Shown here piece after piece: positions 1 through 7,326 of a stretch of 64,000 nucleotides of DNA. A program made the translations under genes and the position numbers. The notes beneath the pieces are model-generated. The model had not been told where the DNA came from. It searched no databases and saw only the letters and a program-made list of their open reading frames with translations. The DNA is from Maridesulfovibrio bastinii DSM 16055 (GTDB lineage: Bacteria > Desulfobacterota > Desulfovibrionia > Desulfovibrionales > Desulfovibrionaceae), in assembly GCF_000429985.1 (NCBI RefSeq), contig NZ_AUCX01000010.1, forward strand, positions 1 to 64,000. The letters are read 5' to 3'. Every line of letters begins with the position of its first letter. The first letter of the stretch is position 1.

Positions 1-177
1 CAGTCTGTTGGTGATAGCTTCAACATCAGCTGGAGTCGTCCAGCTCTCAACCATTCCATCTGCTCTAAGCAAGGCCACACTAAAACTACGTTTATGTACA
101 TCAATACCTACGAAAAAAAGTTGACTTTGAAAGCCTTCCACAAACCTACTAATTGATGATATTGTAAGTCTAGCCAT
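1..177 (-). mobile_element. IS110-family transposase, 5' part (cut by window edge)
   Basis: Translating the minus strand from ATG at 177-175 gives 59 codons open to the window edge. The N-terminus reads FFVGIDVHKRSFSVALLRAD, typical of IS110/IS1111 (DEDD) transposases, whose first catalytic aspartate lies in the GIDVHK motif. A strong ribosome binding site (AAGGAGGG on the minus strand, plus 183-190) precedes the ATG. The rest of the gene and the other IS end lie outside the window. It lies divergent to the alcohol dehydrogenase at 466. IS110 elements carry no classical terminal inverted repeats, so the exact IS boundary in 178-465 cannot be fixed from one copy. Confidence 0.85.
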
Positions 178-206
178 GTCAGCCCTCCTTGTGAGTTTCG
201 CTTTTA

Positions 207-221
207 CTGGTATTCTACCAG
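207..221. repeat. Small perfect hairpin in the IS110 5' non-coding flank
   Basis: CTGGTA-TTC-TACCAG, 6-bp arms with a 3-nt loop, about 30 bp upstream of the transposase start. IS110 elements encode a structured bridge RNA in a non-coding end, and this hairpin may be part of it. The sequence shows only the hairpin; the assignment is inference. The rest of 178-465 holds no convincing gene. Confidence 0.35.
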
Positions 222-465
222 ATTAAACCCGGGAGTGCTGGCATGGTATTTTTATTCAAGGGATAATGGGAAGTAGGTGTATAAAAATACATGATTATTT
301 TTTAGAATTTCCGGCCTGATAGACTCTGGCCTGATATACCGCGACAGACCTACCACTCTCTAACGGATCAGCCTCCCTGAATATAAGGATTACGATTCGA
401 AACAAGTGATACGCCGTCAACCTGAATGACATCATGATCAAACAAATTGATAAGGATATGCTGAT

Positions 466-1614
466 ATGGAAATAACCAAGTTCGCAATTCCCGAAATAAT
501 ATTCGGCAGGGGAAGCATAAACTTTGTCGGGCAATGCGCCCTCAGACACGGGGCAAAAAAGGTTTTTCTGGTCAGCGACAACGGTCTTGAAGAGGCTGGA
601 TGGGTCCAGAGATTAATGGACATTTTAGAATCCGAGGGGATCAACTGGGTCTATTATATGGGAGTCACCCATAATCCCCGTGATTTTCAGGTCGAACAGG
701 GTGCAGAATTCTATCTGAAAAACGGAGCGGATGTAATCGTTGCTCTAGGTGGCGGCAGTGTCATGGACACAGCAAAAGGAATTGCGGTTATTGCCAGCAA
801 TGGCGGAAAAGTCAGAGACTATGAAGGTGCAAATAAAATCGACCGTCCCCTTCCTCCGATGATCTTTATTCCTTCCACAGCCGGCAGCGGGTCGGATATT
901 TCTCAATTCTGCATCATCTCAGACACCCAAAGACGGGTCAAAATGTCCATCATCAGCAGGACACTGGTACCTAATATATCCATTGTAGACCCTGATCTAT
1001 TGCGCACAAAAAGTGAAAGGCTTATCATTCAATCATCCATTGATGCCTTGGCTCATGCGATAGAATCTTATGTTTCGCGCATCGCCTCGCCGTTCACAGA
1101 AACTCAGTCACTTAAAGCAATCGACCTAATTATGCGCAACCTGAAACCGGCTATAGAAACCCGCTCTCTGGAGTCACTGGAACAACTTTCCATTGCTTCC
1201 ACTTCGGCTTCAATGGCCTTCAGCAACGCATCCCTCGGAATGGAACACGCCATAGCCCATTCACTTGGAGGAATGTTCGACATTGAACACGGAGTACTCC
1301 ACCCCATTCTTCTCACCTCGGTGATGCGCACCAATCTGGATTATTGTGTTTCCAAAATGGCTGAAATTGGAAAAGTTATTTTAAACCGCAGGGAAAAAGA
1401 TGATATGAGCACCGCTATCGCGGGGATTGAAAAACTTGAAGCATTTTTCGCATCACTCAATGTACCGGTTAAGTTAAGCCAGATTCTTGCTCCTGAAAGC
1501 AAGATGACACTCGGACAGGTCTGTAAAATGGCGGTTAATGACGCCTGCAACCTGACAAATCCTCTGGAAGCCACATGGCAGGATATGCTCAAAGCCTGTG
1601 AGGAGGCCTGGTAA
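466..1614 (+). CDS. Iron-containing alcohol dehydrogenase (first copy)
   Basis: 382 aa, the usual length for group III (Fe-dependent) alcohol dehydrogenases. The NAD-binding GGGSVMD motif is at about residues 95-101. The metal ligands expected for the family are present: Asp193 and His197 (DALAH), and His261 and His275 (GMEHAIAH, IEHG). It probably interconverts primary alcohols and aldehydes with NAD(H) in the cytoplasm. Its stop overlaps the start of the histidine kinase by one base (TAATG), indicating translational coupling, so enzyme, sensor and regulator form one operon. It is a diverged paralogue of the dehydrogenase at 5321. Substrate is not determinable; a short-chain alcohol such as ethanol is likely from the Hdr-Flox context. 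Confidence 0.93.
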   Translation: MEITKFAIPEIIFGRGSINFVGQCALRHGAKKVFLVSDNGLEEAGWVQRLMDILESEGINWVYYMGVTHNPRDFQVEQGAEFYLKNGADVIVALGGGSVMDTAKGIAVIASNGGKVRDYEGANKIDRPLPPMIFIPSTAGSGSDISQFCIISDTQRRVKMSIISRTLVPNISIVDPDLLRTKSERLIIQSSIDALAHAIESYVSRIASPFTETQSLKAIDLIMRNLKPAIETRSLESLEQLSIASTSASMAFSNASLGMEHAIAHSLGGMFDIEHGVLHPILLTSVMRTNLDYCVSKMAEIGKVILNRREKDDMSTAIAGIEKLEAFFASLNVPVKLSQILAPESKMTLGQVCKMAVNDACNLTNPLEATWQDMLKACEEAW

Positions 1615-2816
1615 TGGCTCCTCTTACATCATTAAATGATCTTATCGGAATTAAACATTGCAAACTGGGTTTTTATCAGGATCTTCAGAGAAAGGTTGAA
1701 GAACTCAAATCCTCAAACGCCGAACTTGAAAACCAGCGTAAAGAGAATCAGGCAATACTCGATGCAATAACGGACCTTATGATTGTCCTATCAGAGGACC
1801 TCAAAATAAGATCAGTAAACCACGTTTTTAATGAATGGTACCCCGGGGTCAACCCCATAGGAAAACACTGTTATAAAATACTGCGCAACAGAGACTCCCA
1901 GTGCGAGGACTGCCCTGTTCTTGTAGCTATAGACAGAGATGAAATTGCCAAAGACACCTGCATATACAAGGTAGATGACAAATATCGCCATTTTGAACTT
2001 ATTGCCTCGCCCTTAAAAACAGATGCCAGATTTAAACGGCATGTGCTGCTGTTCAAACGCGATGTCACCCTTGAAAAAGAATTTCAGGCCCAGTTCTATC
2101 AGGCCGAAAAAATGGCTACTGTCGGAACACTAGCAGCAGGAGTCGCCCACGAGATTAATAACCCGCTCACAGCTATAAACGGATTTGCCGAAGGTATAAA
2201 GCGCCGTCTTAAATATATTGAGGACAGCCTCGATGAAGAATTATACGACGACTTCTGCGAATACACAGACACGATAATAAGTGAATGTCTGCGCTGCCGG
2301 GATATAGTCAGAACACTGCTGACATTCAGTCGTCCGGTGTGCGCAAGCTTCACCAGACTGAATCTTAATAAATGTGTCAATGACACAATGATTATTTTAA
2401 AGCACCACATAAAAGACAGCTGCAAAATATCAGTCAAAGTAGTTCTGGATGAAGACCTCCCGGAAATTATGGGAGACGAGTCTCACCTGAAACAGGTTAT
2501 AATAAATCTTCTGGTCAACGCGTTTGATGCCACAAAAGATGGTGGTTCCATATTAATCAGAACCTATTCTGACGAACACAATTGGGTCGGGCTGATTGTG
2601 GAAGATAACGGCTGCGGTATTCCAATTGAGTTGCAGGACAAACTGTTCGAACCCTTCTTCACAACGAAACCAGTAGGAAAAGGAATCGGAATCGGCCTTT
2701 CAACGTGTTATTCCATTGTAAAAAGCCACGGTGGTGAAATTGGAATGCATAGCGAAGAAGGTGCCGGATCCTCTTTCTGCGTGAGAATTCCCGGAGCTGA
2801 TCAAGATGAAGAATGA
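1614..2816 (+). CDS. Soluble PAS-domain sensor histidine kinase
   Basis: 400 aa with no membrane segment. Order: coiled coil (about 22-50), one PAS domain (about 45-155), HisKA with the phospho-acceptor His179 in the GVAHEINNP box, then HATPase_c with N, G1 (DNGCGIP) and G2 (GKGIGIGL) boxes. The PAS domain has a cysteine cluster, Cys86, Cys97 and Cys100 (CEDCP), that could bind a metal or sense redox. The start overlaps the adh stop (TAATG) and the gene overlaps the regulator by 11 bp, so the pair is coupled and almost certainly cognate. A cytoplasmic alcohol/aldehyde or redox signal is inferred. Confidence 0.92.
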   Translation: MAPLTSLNDLIGIKHCKLGFYQDLQRKVEELKSSNAELENQRKENQAILDAITDLMIVLSEDLKIRSVNHVFNEWYPGVNPIGKHCYKILRNRDSQCEDCPVLVAIDRDEIAKDTCIYKVDDKYRHFELIASPLKTDARFKRHVLLFKRDVTLEKEFQAQFYQAEKMATVGTLAAGVAHEINNPLTAINGFAEGIKRRLKYIEDSLDEELYDDFCEYTDTIISECLRCRDIVRTLLTFSRPVCASFTRLNLNKCVNDTMIILKHHIKDSCKISVKVVLDEDLPEIMGDESHLKQVIINLLVNAFDATKDGGSILIRTYSDEHNWVGLIVEDNGCGIPIELQDKLFEPFFTTKPVGKGIGIGLSTCYSIVKSHGGEIGMHSEEGAGSSFCVRIPGADQDEE

Positions 2817-4146
2817 CAAATATCCCGTTCTGGTTGTAGACGATGAAGAGCCTATCAGGCGTCTTCTTAAAAAAGAGCTTGATTCACCTGAAAGAGAAAT
2901 TTTTACCGCGGCCTCTGCTCAGCATGCCCGGGAAATGCTCAGGCAGAGATTATATGATGTAGTGGTTCTGGACTTAAGACTTCCGGATACTGAAAATCTG
3001 GATTTTCTTATTGAAGTGAGAGAAAGTCTTCCAAATACGGAAGTCGTAATGATCACCGGACAGGGAGATATCGACAGTGCTGTAGAAGCGATGAAGCTTG
3101 GAGCCTGCGATTTTATCCCCAAACCATTTAATCTTGACCGCATTGATCTGGTTGTGGAGAAAGCTCATCAGCGAGTCCGCCTTGCCAGAGAAAATCAGAT
3201 TTTAAAGCACAGCTCAGGAAAAGAAAGCAGCCCGACTAAACTTGTCGGAAAATCCAAGGCCATAAAAAACATTCAGTTTCTTATTGATAAGGTAGCTCCC
3301 ACCAATGTTCCGGTTCTCATTACTGGAGAATCAGGTGCCGGTAAGGATGTTGTGGCCCATGCAATACATGACCGCTCCACAAGATCCGGTAATCCCATAA
3401 TCATCAAAAACTGCGCATCACTCCAGAAAGAACTCGCCCGCAGTGAGCTTTTCGGTCACGTCAAAGGTTCCTTCACAGGAGCAACCGAATCTCAGGAAGG
3501 ACTTATGGCCTATGCCCATGAATCAACACTCTTCCTTGATGAAATTGGTGAACTCCCTCTGGAAGTTCAGGCTTCCCTGCTGAGAGTTCTTGAAACTCAG
3601 ACTTACCGTAGAGTCGGTGAAAAGGATGAGCGCCGCGTTGATATCAGATTCTTATTTGCTACCAACCGTAATCTGGCGGAAGAAGTTGAAGCCGGACGAT
3701 TCCATGAAGCACTCTATCATCGTATAAATGTTTTCAATATTTCTATCCCGGACTTGAGTGAACGCAAAGAAGACCTGCCTCTTCTGGTAGATTATTTTCT
3801 TGCAACACTCAGCCCTGAAGGACAGCCGCACAGAATTGTGGACAGTGCCATGAAATGCATCATGCGTTACGACTGGCCCGGTAACATTCGTGAACTGAGA
3901 AATGTTATCGAACGCAGCATGATATTAGCTGAAAACGGTATAATTACCGCTAACGCACTCCCCAGAGAGCTGGTGATGGCTTCAGAAAACTCAGAAGATG
4001 ATATTTCTCTTGATTCCATAGAAAAGAAACATATTTTGAGAATGCTGGACTTCTTTGAAGGCAACAGGAGAAAAACTGCCGAGGCCTTAGGAATCAGCCG
4101 GAAAACATTATATCGTAAAATTAACAGATACGGCCTTGAGAGCTGA
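2806..4146 (+). CDS. NtrC-type sigma-54 response regulator (alcohol dehydrogenase/Hdr-Flox operons)
   Basis: 446 aa. Receiver domain with phospho-acceptor Asp56, sigma-54 AAA+ domain with Walker A GESGAGKD (174-181), the sigma-54 contact loop as GSFTGA (221-226) and Walker B LFLDEI (242-247), then a Fis-type helix-turn-helix (about 418-442). All catalytic motifs are intact, so it should activate sigma-54 promoters when phosphorylated by the upstream kinase. The obvious target is the sigma-54 promoter at 5214-5229 before the second adh and hdr-flox. From memory, D. vulgaris has the same gene set (DVU2394-2396 beside DVU2397-2405), which supports the pairing. Confidence 0.93.
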   Translation: MKNDKYPVLVVDDEEPIRRLLKKELDSPEREIFTAASAQHAREMLRQRLYDVVVLDLRLPDTENLDFLIEVRESLPNTEVVMITGQGDIDSAVEAMKLGACDFIPKPFNLDRIDLVVEKAHQRVRLARENQILKHSSGKESSPTKLVGKSKAIKNIQFLIDKVAPTNVPVLITGESGAGKDVVAHAIHDRSTRSGNPIIIKNCASLQKELARSELFGHVKGSFTGATESQEGLMAYAHESTLFLDEIGELPLEVQASLLRVLETQTYRRVGEKDERRVDIRFLFATNRNLAEEVEAGRFHEALYHRINVFNISIPDLSERKEDLPLLVDYFLATLSPEGQPHRIVDSAMKCIMRYDWPGNIRELRNVIERSMILAENGIITANALPRELVMASENSEDDISLDSIEKKHILRMLDFFEGNRRKTAEALGISRKTLYRKINRYGLES

Positions 4147-4208
4147 CTAGAGCCGGTATAAAAAAAGATTAAATGCCATTATCCTCTGCATGGAGTGAAT
4201 TTTGGCCT

Positions 4209-4270
4209 AGCCCCCATCAGAAAAGTCCATTCATCCACTGGATGGCAATTTCTTCTGATGGGGGCTTTTA
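4209..4270 (+). terminator. Rho-independent terminator after the sensor/regulator operon
   Basis: Perfect 14-bp stem (AGCCCCCATCAGAA at 4209-4222 with its complement at 4253-4266) closing a 30-nt loop that can itself pair, followed by TTTTA. It ends the adh-kinase-regulator transcript. Confidence 0.88.
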
Positions 4271-4883
4271 ATTTCTCTTCAAATGTTCACACTTAATCAC
4301 ATCATATTATCTTTAACGTAATATTTATTTTTTTTCAGTAGTACTAATTTTTTTACTCTTATTGAACTCAATTCAGCTACTTTCTAATATCCCTTTAACA
4401 GATTCAATAATTATTATCCTGAGCAGTATAACCCGTTAAATCTATGAAATAGTGTCATTAAAATAATATTCAATTTTTCCGTTAAACTTAATTTTTTTGT
4501 GCTGTTTTTCCGTTCTGCTTAATTTAAATCCTATTCATTTTTATCAATTATTCTGCTGAAAAATCTTTTTACTTATGATATCATTTTCATCATTTGCTTA
4601 AAATGATCTCCATTTTTCACTAAACTAATATAGGCTACTTTTTTTCTTCTGATCATAAGTTAATCATTTTAGCTCATTAGGCGGAAACCCTCTGTCACAG
4701 TACAAGTGAGCCTTCCCCAACGTAATAATTTTGTTATTAAAAATATTATTTTTAGGAATCTATTTTTAAATATTATTCAAAGTGTGTGAACTATTTATGA
4801 TTAAATAACACAATTCCATTTAGTTCTATTTCGATATTGAGCCACAATGACAATAACGCCAAAGCACGACAGAAAAAAGAAGA
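4271..4883. other. AT-rich intergenic stretch without a gene
   Basis: About 610 bp, very AT-rich, with stops in all frames and no ORF with a ribosome binding site. Nothing recognisable apart from short A/T tracts. It leads into the regulatory elements at 4884-5245, and the whole 4147-5320 gap is best read as the control region of the downstream operon. A 60-codon reading frame at 4847-5029 overlaps the palindromes and is not considered a gene. Confidence 0.6.
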
Positions 4884-4901
4884 TTGTGACTTTATTCACA
4901 A
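4884..4901. promoter_or_regulatory. Rex- or HcpR-type operator 1
   Basis: TTGTGACTTTATTCACAA. It matches the Rex consensus TTGTGAA-N4-TTCACAA with one mismatch, and the CRP/FNR-family half-sites TGTGA-N6-TCACA (used by HcpR in Desulfovibrio) perfectly. Both are redox/energy regulators in sulfate reducers. The sequence alone cannot separate them. It lies about 350 bp upstream of the sigma-54 promoter of adh-hdr-flox. Confidence 0.65.
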
Positions 4902-4926
4902 CACTCAACCCTGTAAACATGCGACT

Positions 4927-4944
4927 TTGTGAACATTTTAACAA
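4927..4944. promoter_or_regulatory. Rex- or HcpR-type operator 2
   Basis: TTGTGAACATTTTAACAA. The left arm is a perfect Rex half-site and the right arm TTAACAA has one mismatch. Its centre is 43 bp (about four helical turns) from operator 1, so two dimers could bind the same face of the DNA. Confidence 0.6.
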
Positions 4945-5013
4945 ACATATTTTAGCTCTCATTCTACATTTTTCTTCCCGAAATCACAGATTAAGGGGGC
5001 AAATTTTAGGGTC

Positions 5014-5049
5014 AAAATGTCCTTTTTAACAATTTTAGTGGGACATTTT
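5014..5049. repeat. Inverted repeat AAAATGTCC/GGACATTTT
   Basis: AAAATGTCC (5014-5022) and GGACATTTT (5041-5049), perfect 9-bp arms with an 18-bp spacer. Possible operator or transcript hairpin between the Rex-like boxes and the sigma-54 promoter. No protein is assigned. Confidence 0.45.
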
Positions 5050-5072
5050 ATCCCATAACGCTTTTAACCCGC

Positions 5073-5176
5073 TATAGACATAAGTTTATATCTAAGATAG
5101 AAAAACTTCTGTGAACGTCTATACCAGCTCTTAAACCATGCAGAGACATAATGACTCCTATAGAACAATGTCTATA
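5073..5176. promoter_or_regulatory. TATAGA/TCTATA site array, probable enhancer (UAS)
   Basis: The motif CTATAGA or its complement occurs at about 5072-5078, 5118-5123 and 5158-5176, the last as a perfect palindrome TATAGA-N6-TCTATA (5159-5176). A further copy (CTATAGA, 5229-5235) lies next to the -12 element. Spacing of about 40-50 bp and a position 60-165 bp upstream of a sigma-54 promoter is what an NtrC-family activator needs. The likely binder is the regulator encoded at 2806-4146. Confidence 0.55.
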
Positions 5177-5203
5177 CAAGGCTAAACCACTGGTATTATA
5201 AAC

Positions 5204-5245
5204 TTTACACTTTTGGCCCGTAAATTGCCTATAGAAAAGTGTAAA
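5204..5245. repeat. 11-bp inverted repeat framing the sigma-54 promoter
   Basis: TTTACACTTTT (5204-5214) and AAAAGTGTAAA (5235-5245) are perfect complements separated by 20 bp. The sigma-54 -24/-12 elements sit exactly in the spacer. Such an arrangement would let a repressor dimer, or a cruciform, block the promoter. Confidence 0.6.
5214..5229 (+). promoter_or_regulatory. Sigma-54 promoter of adh-hdr-flox
   Basis: TGGCCCGTAAATTGCC: GG at 5215-5216 and GC at 5227-5228 with exactly 10 bp between, matching TGGCAC-N5-TTGC apart from one base in the -24 block. Transcription would start near 5240, about 80 bp before the ADH start codon. Confidence 0.75.
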
Positions 5246-5320
5246 ACGCGGATTCTGGATTTACATTGTTAGGCAAAGGCAAGTCTTTTCAACTCTCAAA
5301 ATTAAAGGATGGTTTTAAAC

Positions 5321-6502
5321 ATGGCAGTACAGGAACAAGTTTACGGCTATTTCATTCCTAGTGTTACTCTGATCGGAATTGGTGCACATAAAGAAATTCC
5401 TGCTAAAATCAGAGCTCTTGGTGGAACTAAGCCTCTGCTCGTTACTGATAAGGGTATCACCGGTGCCGGTCTTACCAAAATGATAACCGACCTGCTTGCT
5501 TCAGAAGGCATGGATGTTGTCGTATATGACGAGACCATCCCTAACCCTACTGATAAAAATGTTCACGCCGGTGTTGAAATTTATAAGAAAAACAACTGCG
5601 ACAGCCTTATCACTCTCGGTGGCGGTAGCTCACATGACTGCGGTAAAGGTGTCGGCCTTGTTGTTGCAAACGGCGGAAAAATTCATGACTACGAAGGTGT
5701 AGACAAGTCTACTCAGCCTATGCCTCCTTACGTAGCTGTTAACACAACTGCAGGAACAGCATCTGAAATGACCCGTTTCTGCATCATCACCGATACCAGC
5801 CGTCACGTTAAAATGGCTATTGTTGACTGGCGCGTAACTCCCGGTATCGCACTTGATGACCCGTTGCTCATGGTTGGAATGCCTCCGGCACTTACCGCTG
5901 CAACCGGTATGGATGCTCTGACTCACTCTGTTGAAGCTTATGTATCTACAGCAGCTACTCCCATGACTGACTCTGCAGCTGAAAAATCAATCGAACTCAT
6001 TGCCAAGTACCTGCGTCCCGCAGTTGCTAACGGAACAGATATCGAAGCTCGTGAAGCCATGTGTTTCGCACAGTACCTCGGTGGTATGGCATTCAACAAC
6101 GCAAGCCTCGGTCATGTACACGCTATGGCTCACCAGCTTGGCGGTTTCTATGACCTGCCTCACGGCGAATGCAACGCTATTCTCCTGCCTCATGTAGAAA
6201 AAGTTAACCTTATCGCTAAGGTAGACCGTTTCGTAAAAATCGCTCAGCTCATGGGTGAAAATACTGAAGGTCTTTCTCCTATGGAAGCAGCCGAACTGGC
6301 TCTCACCGCTATCAAACGCCTCTCCGCAGACATCGGTATTCCTTCCGGTCTCGTAGAGCTTGGAAAACGTTATGGTAAGGAAGTTAAGGAAGAAGACATT
6401 CCTACCATGACCGCAAACGCTCAGAAAGATGCTTGTGCTCTTACCAACCCCAGACTCCTTAAAGATGCTGAAGTTGCTGCTATCTACAAGGGCGCTCTCT
6501 AA
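5321..6502 (+). CDS. adh: Iron-containing alcohol dehydrogenase (Hdr-Flox-linked)
   Basis: 393 aa from ATG 5321, which has ribosome binding site AAAGGATGG at 5304-5312; the in-frame ATG at 5309 lies inside this site and is rejected. GGGSS NAD motif at about 100-104; metal ligands Asp198, His202, His267 and His281 have the spacing of group III ADHs. Corresponds to the highly expressed ethanol dehydrogenase beside hdr-flox in D. vulgaris (DVU2405, from memory). It supplies NADH from ethanol oxidation, or uses NADH to make ethanol, for the Hdr-Flox complex. First gene behind the sigma-54 promoter; a stem-loop at 6523-6550 separates it from hdrC. Confidence 0.95.
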   Translation: MAVQEQVYGYFIPSVTLIGIGAHKEIPAKIRALGGTKPLLVTDKGITGAGLTKMITDLLASEGMDVVVYDETIPNPTDKNVHAGVEIYKKNNCDSLITLGGGSSHDCGKGVGLVVANGGKIHDYEGVDKSTQPMPPYVAVNTTAGTASEMTRFCIITDTSRHVKMAIVDWRVTPGIALDDPLLMVGMPPALTAATGMDALTHSVEAYVSTAATPMTDSAAEKSIELIAKYLRPAVANGTDIEAREAMCFAQYLGGMAFNNASLGHVHAMAHQLGGFYDLPHGECNAILLPHVEKVNLIAKVDRFVKIAQLMGENTEGLSPMEAAELALTAIKRLSADIGIPSGLVELGKRYGKEVKEEDIPTMTANAQKDACALTNPRLLKDAEVAAIYKGAL

Positions 6503-6522
6503 AAGAACTGCTCAGTTAATGA

Positions 6523-6550
6523 ATGGAGCGTGGATTTATCCGCGCTCCAT
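6523..6550 (+). other. Intercistronic stem-loop between adh and hdrC
   Basis: ATGGAGCG-T-GGAT (6523-6535) pairs with ATCC-G-CGCTCCAT (6538-6550): 13 pairs including one T-G wobble, 2-nt loop, no U-tract. Likely a partial terminator or a 3' stabiliser that keeps adh mRNA above hdr-flox mRNA. Confidence 0.6.
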
Positions 6551-6578
6551 TTCACACCCCGCCGATTATATTTATAAT
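6550..6578 (+). promoter_or_regulatory. Possible internal promoter before hdrC
   Basis: A perfect -10 box TATAAT (6573-6578) lies 17 bp after a poor -35 box TTTCAC (6550-6555). The 263-bp gap between adh and hdrC is much wider than the other gaps in this operon, which makes a second start plausible. A short hairpin CTGCC-GTAAA-GGCAG follows at about 6619-6633. Confidence 0.3.
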
Positions 6579-6765
6579 AAATATCCCGTACTTGTGCATT
6601 TTGACATTAAGGTTGACACTGCCGTAAAGGCAGTTACAACAACATAGCAAAGGATGGGGCATTCCATTACTATTACCAACCATTGATGCAATTTGCCATT
6701 TTCTACACACCCGCAGTATCACCGGCATGGTGCATCCAATAAGCTGAAAGGCGGCTAACCAAAAT

Positions 6766-7326
6766 ATGGAAACAGTCAACATCACCACATCATGCGACCA
6801 GCAGTTTGTTGATCTGGTCGAGGAGGAAAGCGGTCAGACGCTTAACCTCTGTTATCAATGCGGTAACTGTACCGCCGGGTGTCCATACTCATTTGCGTAT
6901 GACATTCCCGTAAGCCAAATCATGCGATTACTACAGCTAGGCCAGAAAGAAACAGTCCTTAAATCAAAATCTATCTGGCTTTGCGCTACATGCGAATCCT
7001 GTACGACACGCTGCCCTAACAACATTGACGTTGCACACATCATGGATGTCCTCAGGCACATTGCCCGCCGTGAAGGTTATGCTTCTGTCAAGACGGTTAA
7101 ATCTTTCTGGGATTCTTTCCTTGATTCAGTTGAAAAACATGGAAGAGCCTTTGAGATGGGACTTCTGGTCAACTACATTCTTCGCACAGGCCGGGTCTGG
7201 ACCGATCTCGATCTAGGACCGAAAATTCTGCCCAAGGGCAAACTTCATTTCAACCCGAATGATGTCCAGGGCAAAGAAGAGATTGCTAAAATCTTTGAAC
7301 GTTTCAAGGAGGGTTCCGGCAAATGA
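6766..7326 (+). CDS. hdrC: Heterodisulfide reductase-like subunit C
   Basis: 186 aa. Two classical four-cysteine [4Fe-4S] motifs, Cys29/32/35/39 and Cys73/76/79/83, as in HdrC. It carries electrons between HdrA and the HdrB active site in the soluble Hdr-Flox complex. No membrane segment, unlike HdrE/DsrM-type partners. It overlaps hdrB by 4 bp (ATGA), so the two are translationally coupled. The ribosome binding site is weak (AAAGGCGG about 12 bp upstream). Confidence 0.95.
   Translation: METVNITTSCDQQFVDLVEEESGQTLNLCYQCGNCTAGCPYSFAYDIPVSQIMRLLQLGQKETVLKSKSIWLCATCESCTTRCPNNIDVAHIMDVLRHIARREGYASVKTVKSFWDSFLDSVEKHGRAFEMGLLVNYILRTGRVWTDLDLGPKILPKGKLHFNPNDVQGKEEIAKIFERFKEGSGK

Noticed and set aside
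238-254. TGGCATGGTATTTTTAT as a sigma-54 promoter before the first adh
   Set aside because: The -12 GC is missing, so the match is only to the -24 half.
4847-5029. 60-codon plus-strand ORF in the adh control region
   Set aside because: No ribosome binding site, composition like the non-coding surroundings, and it overlaps both Rex-like boxes and an inverted repeat arm.
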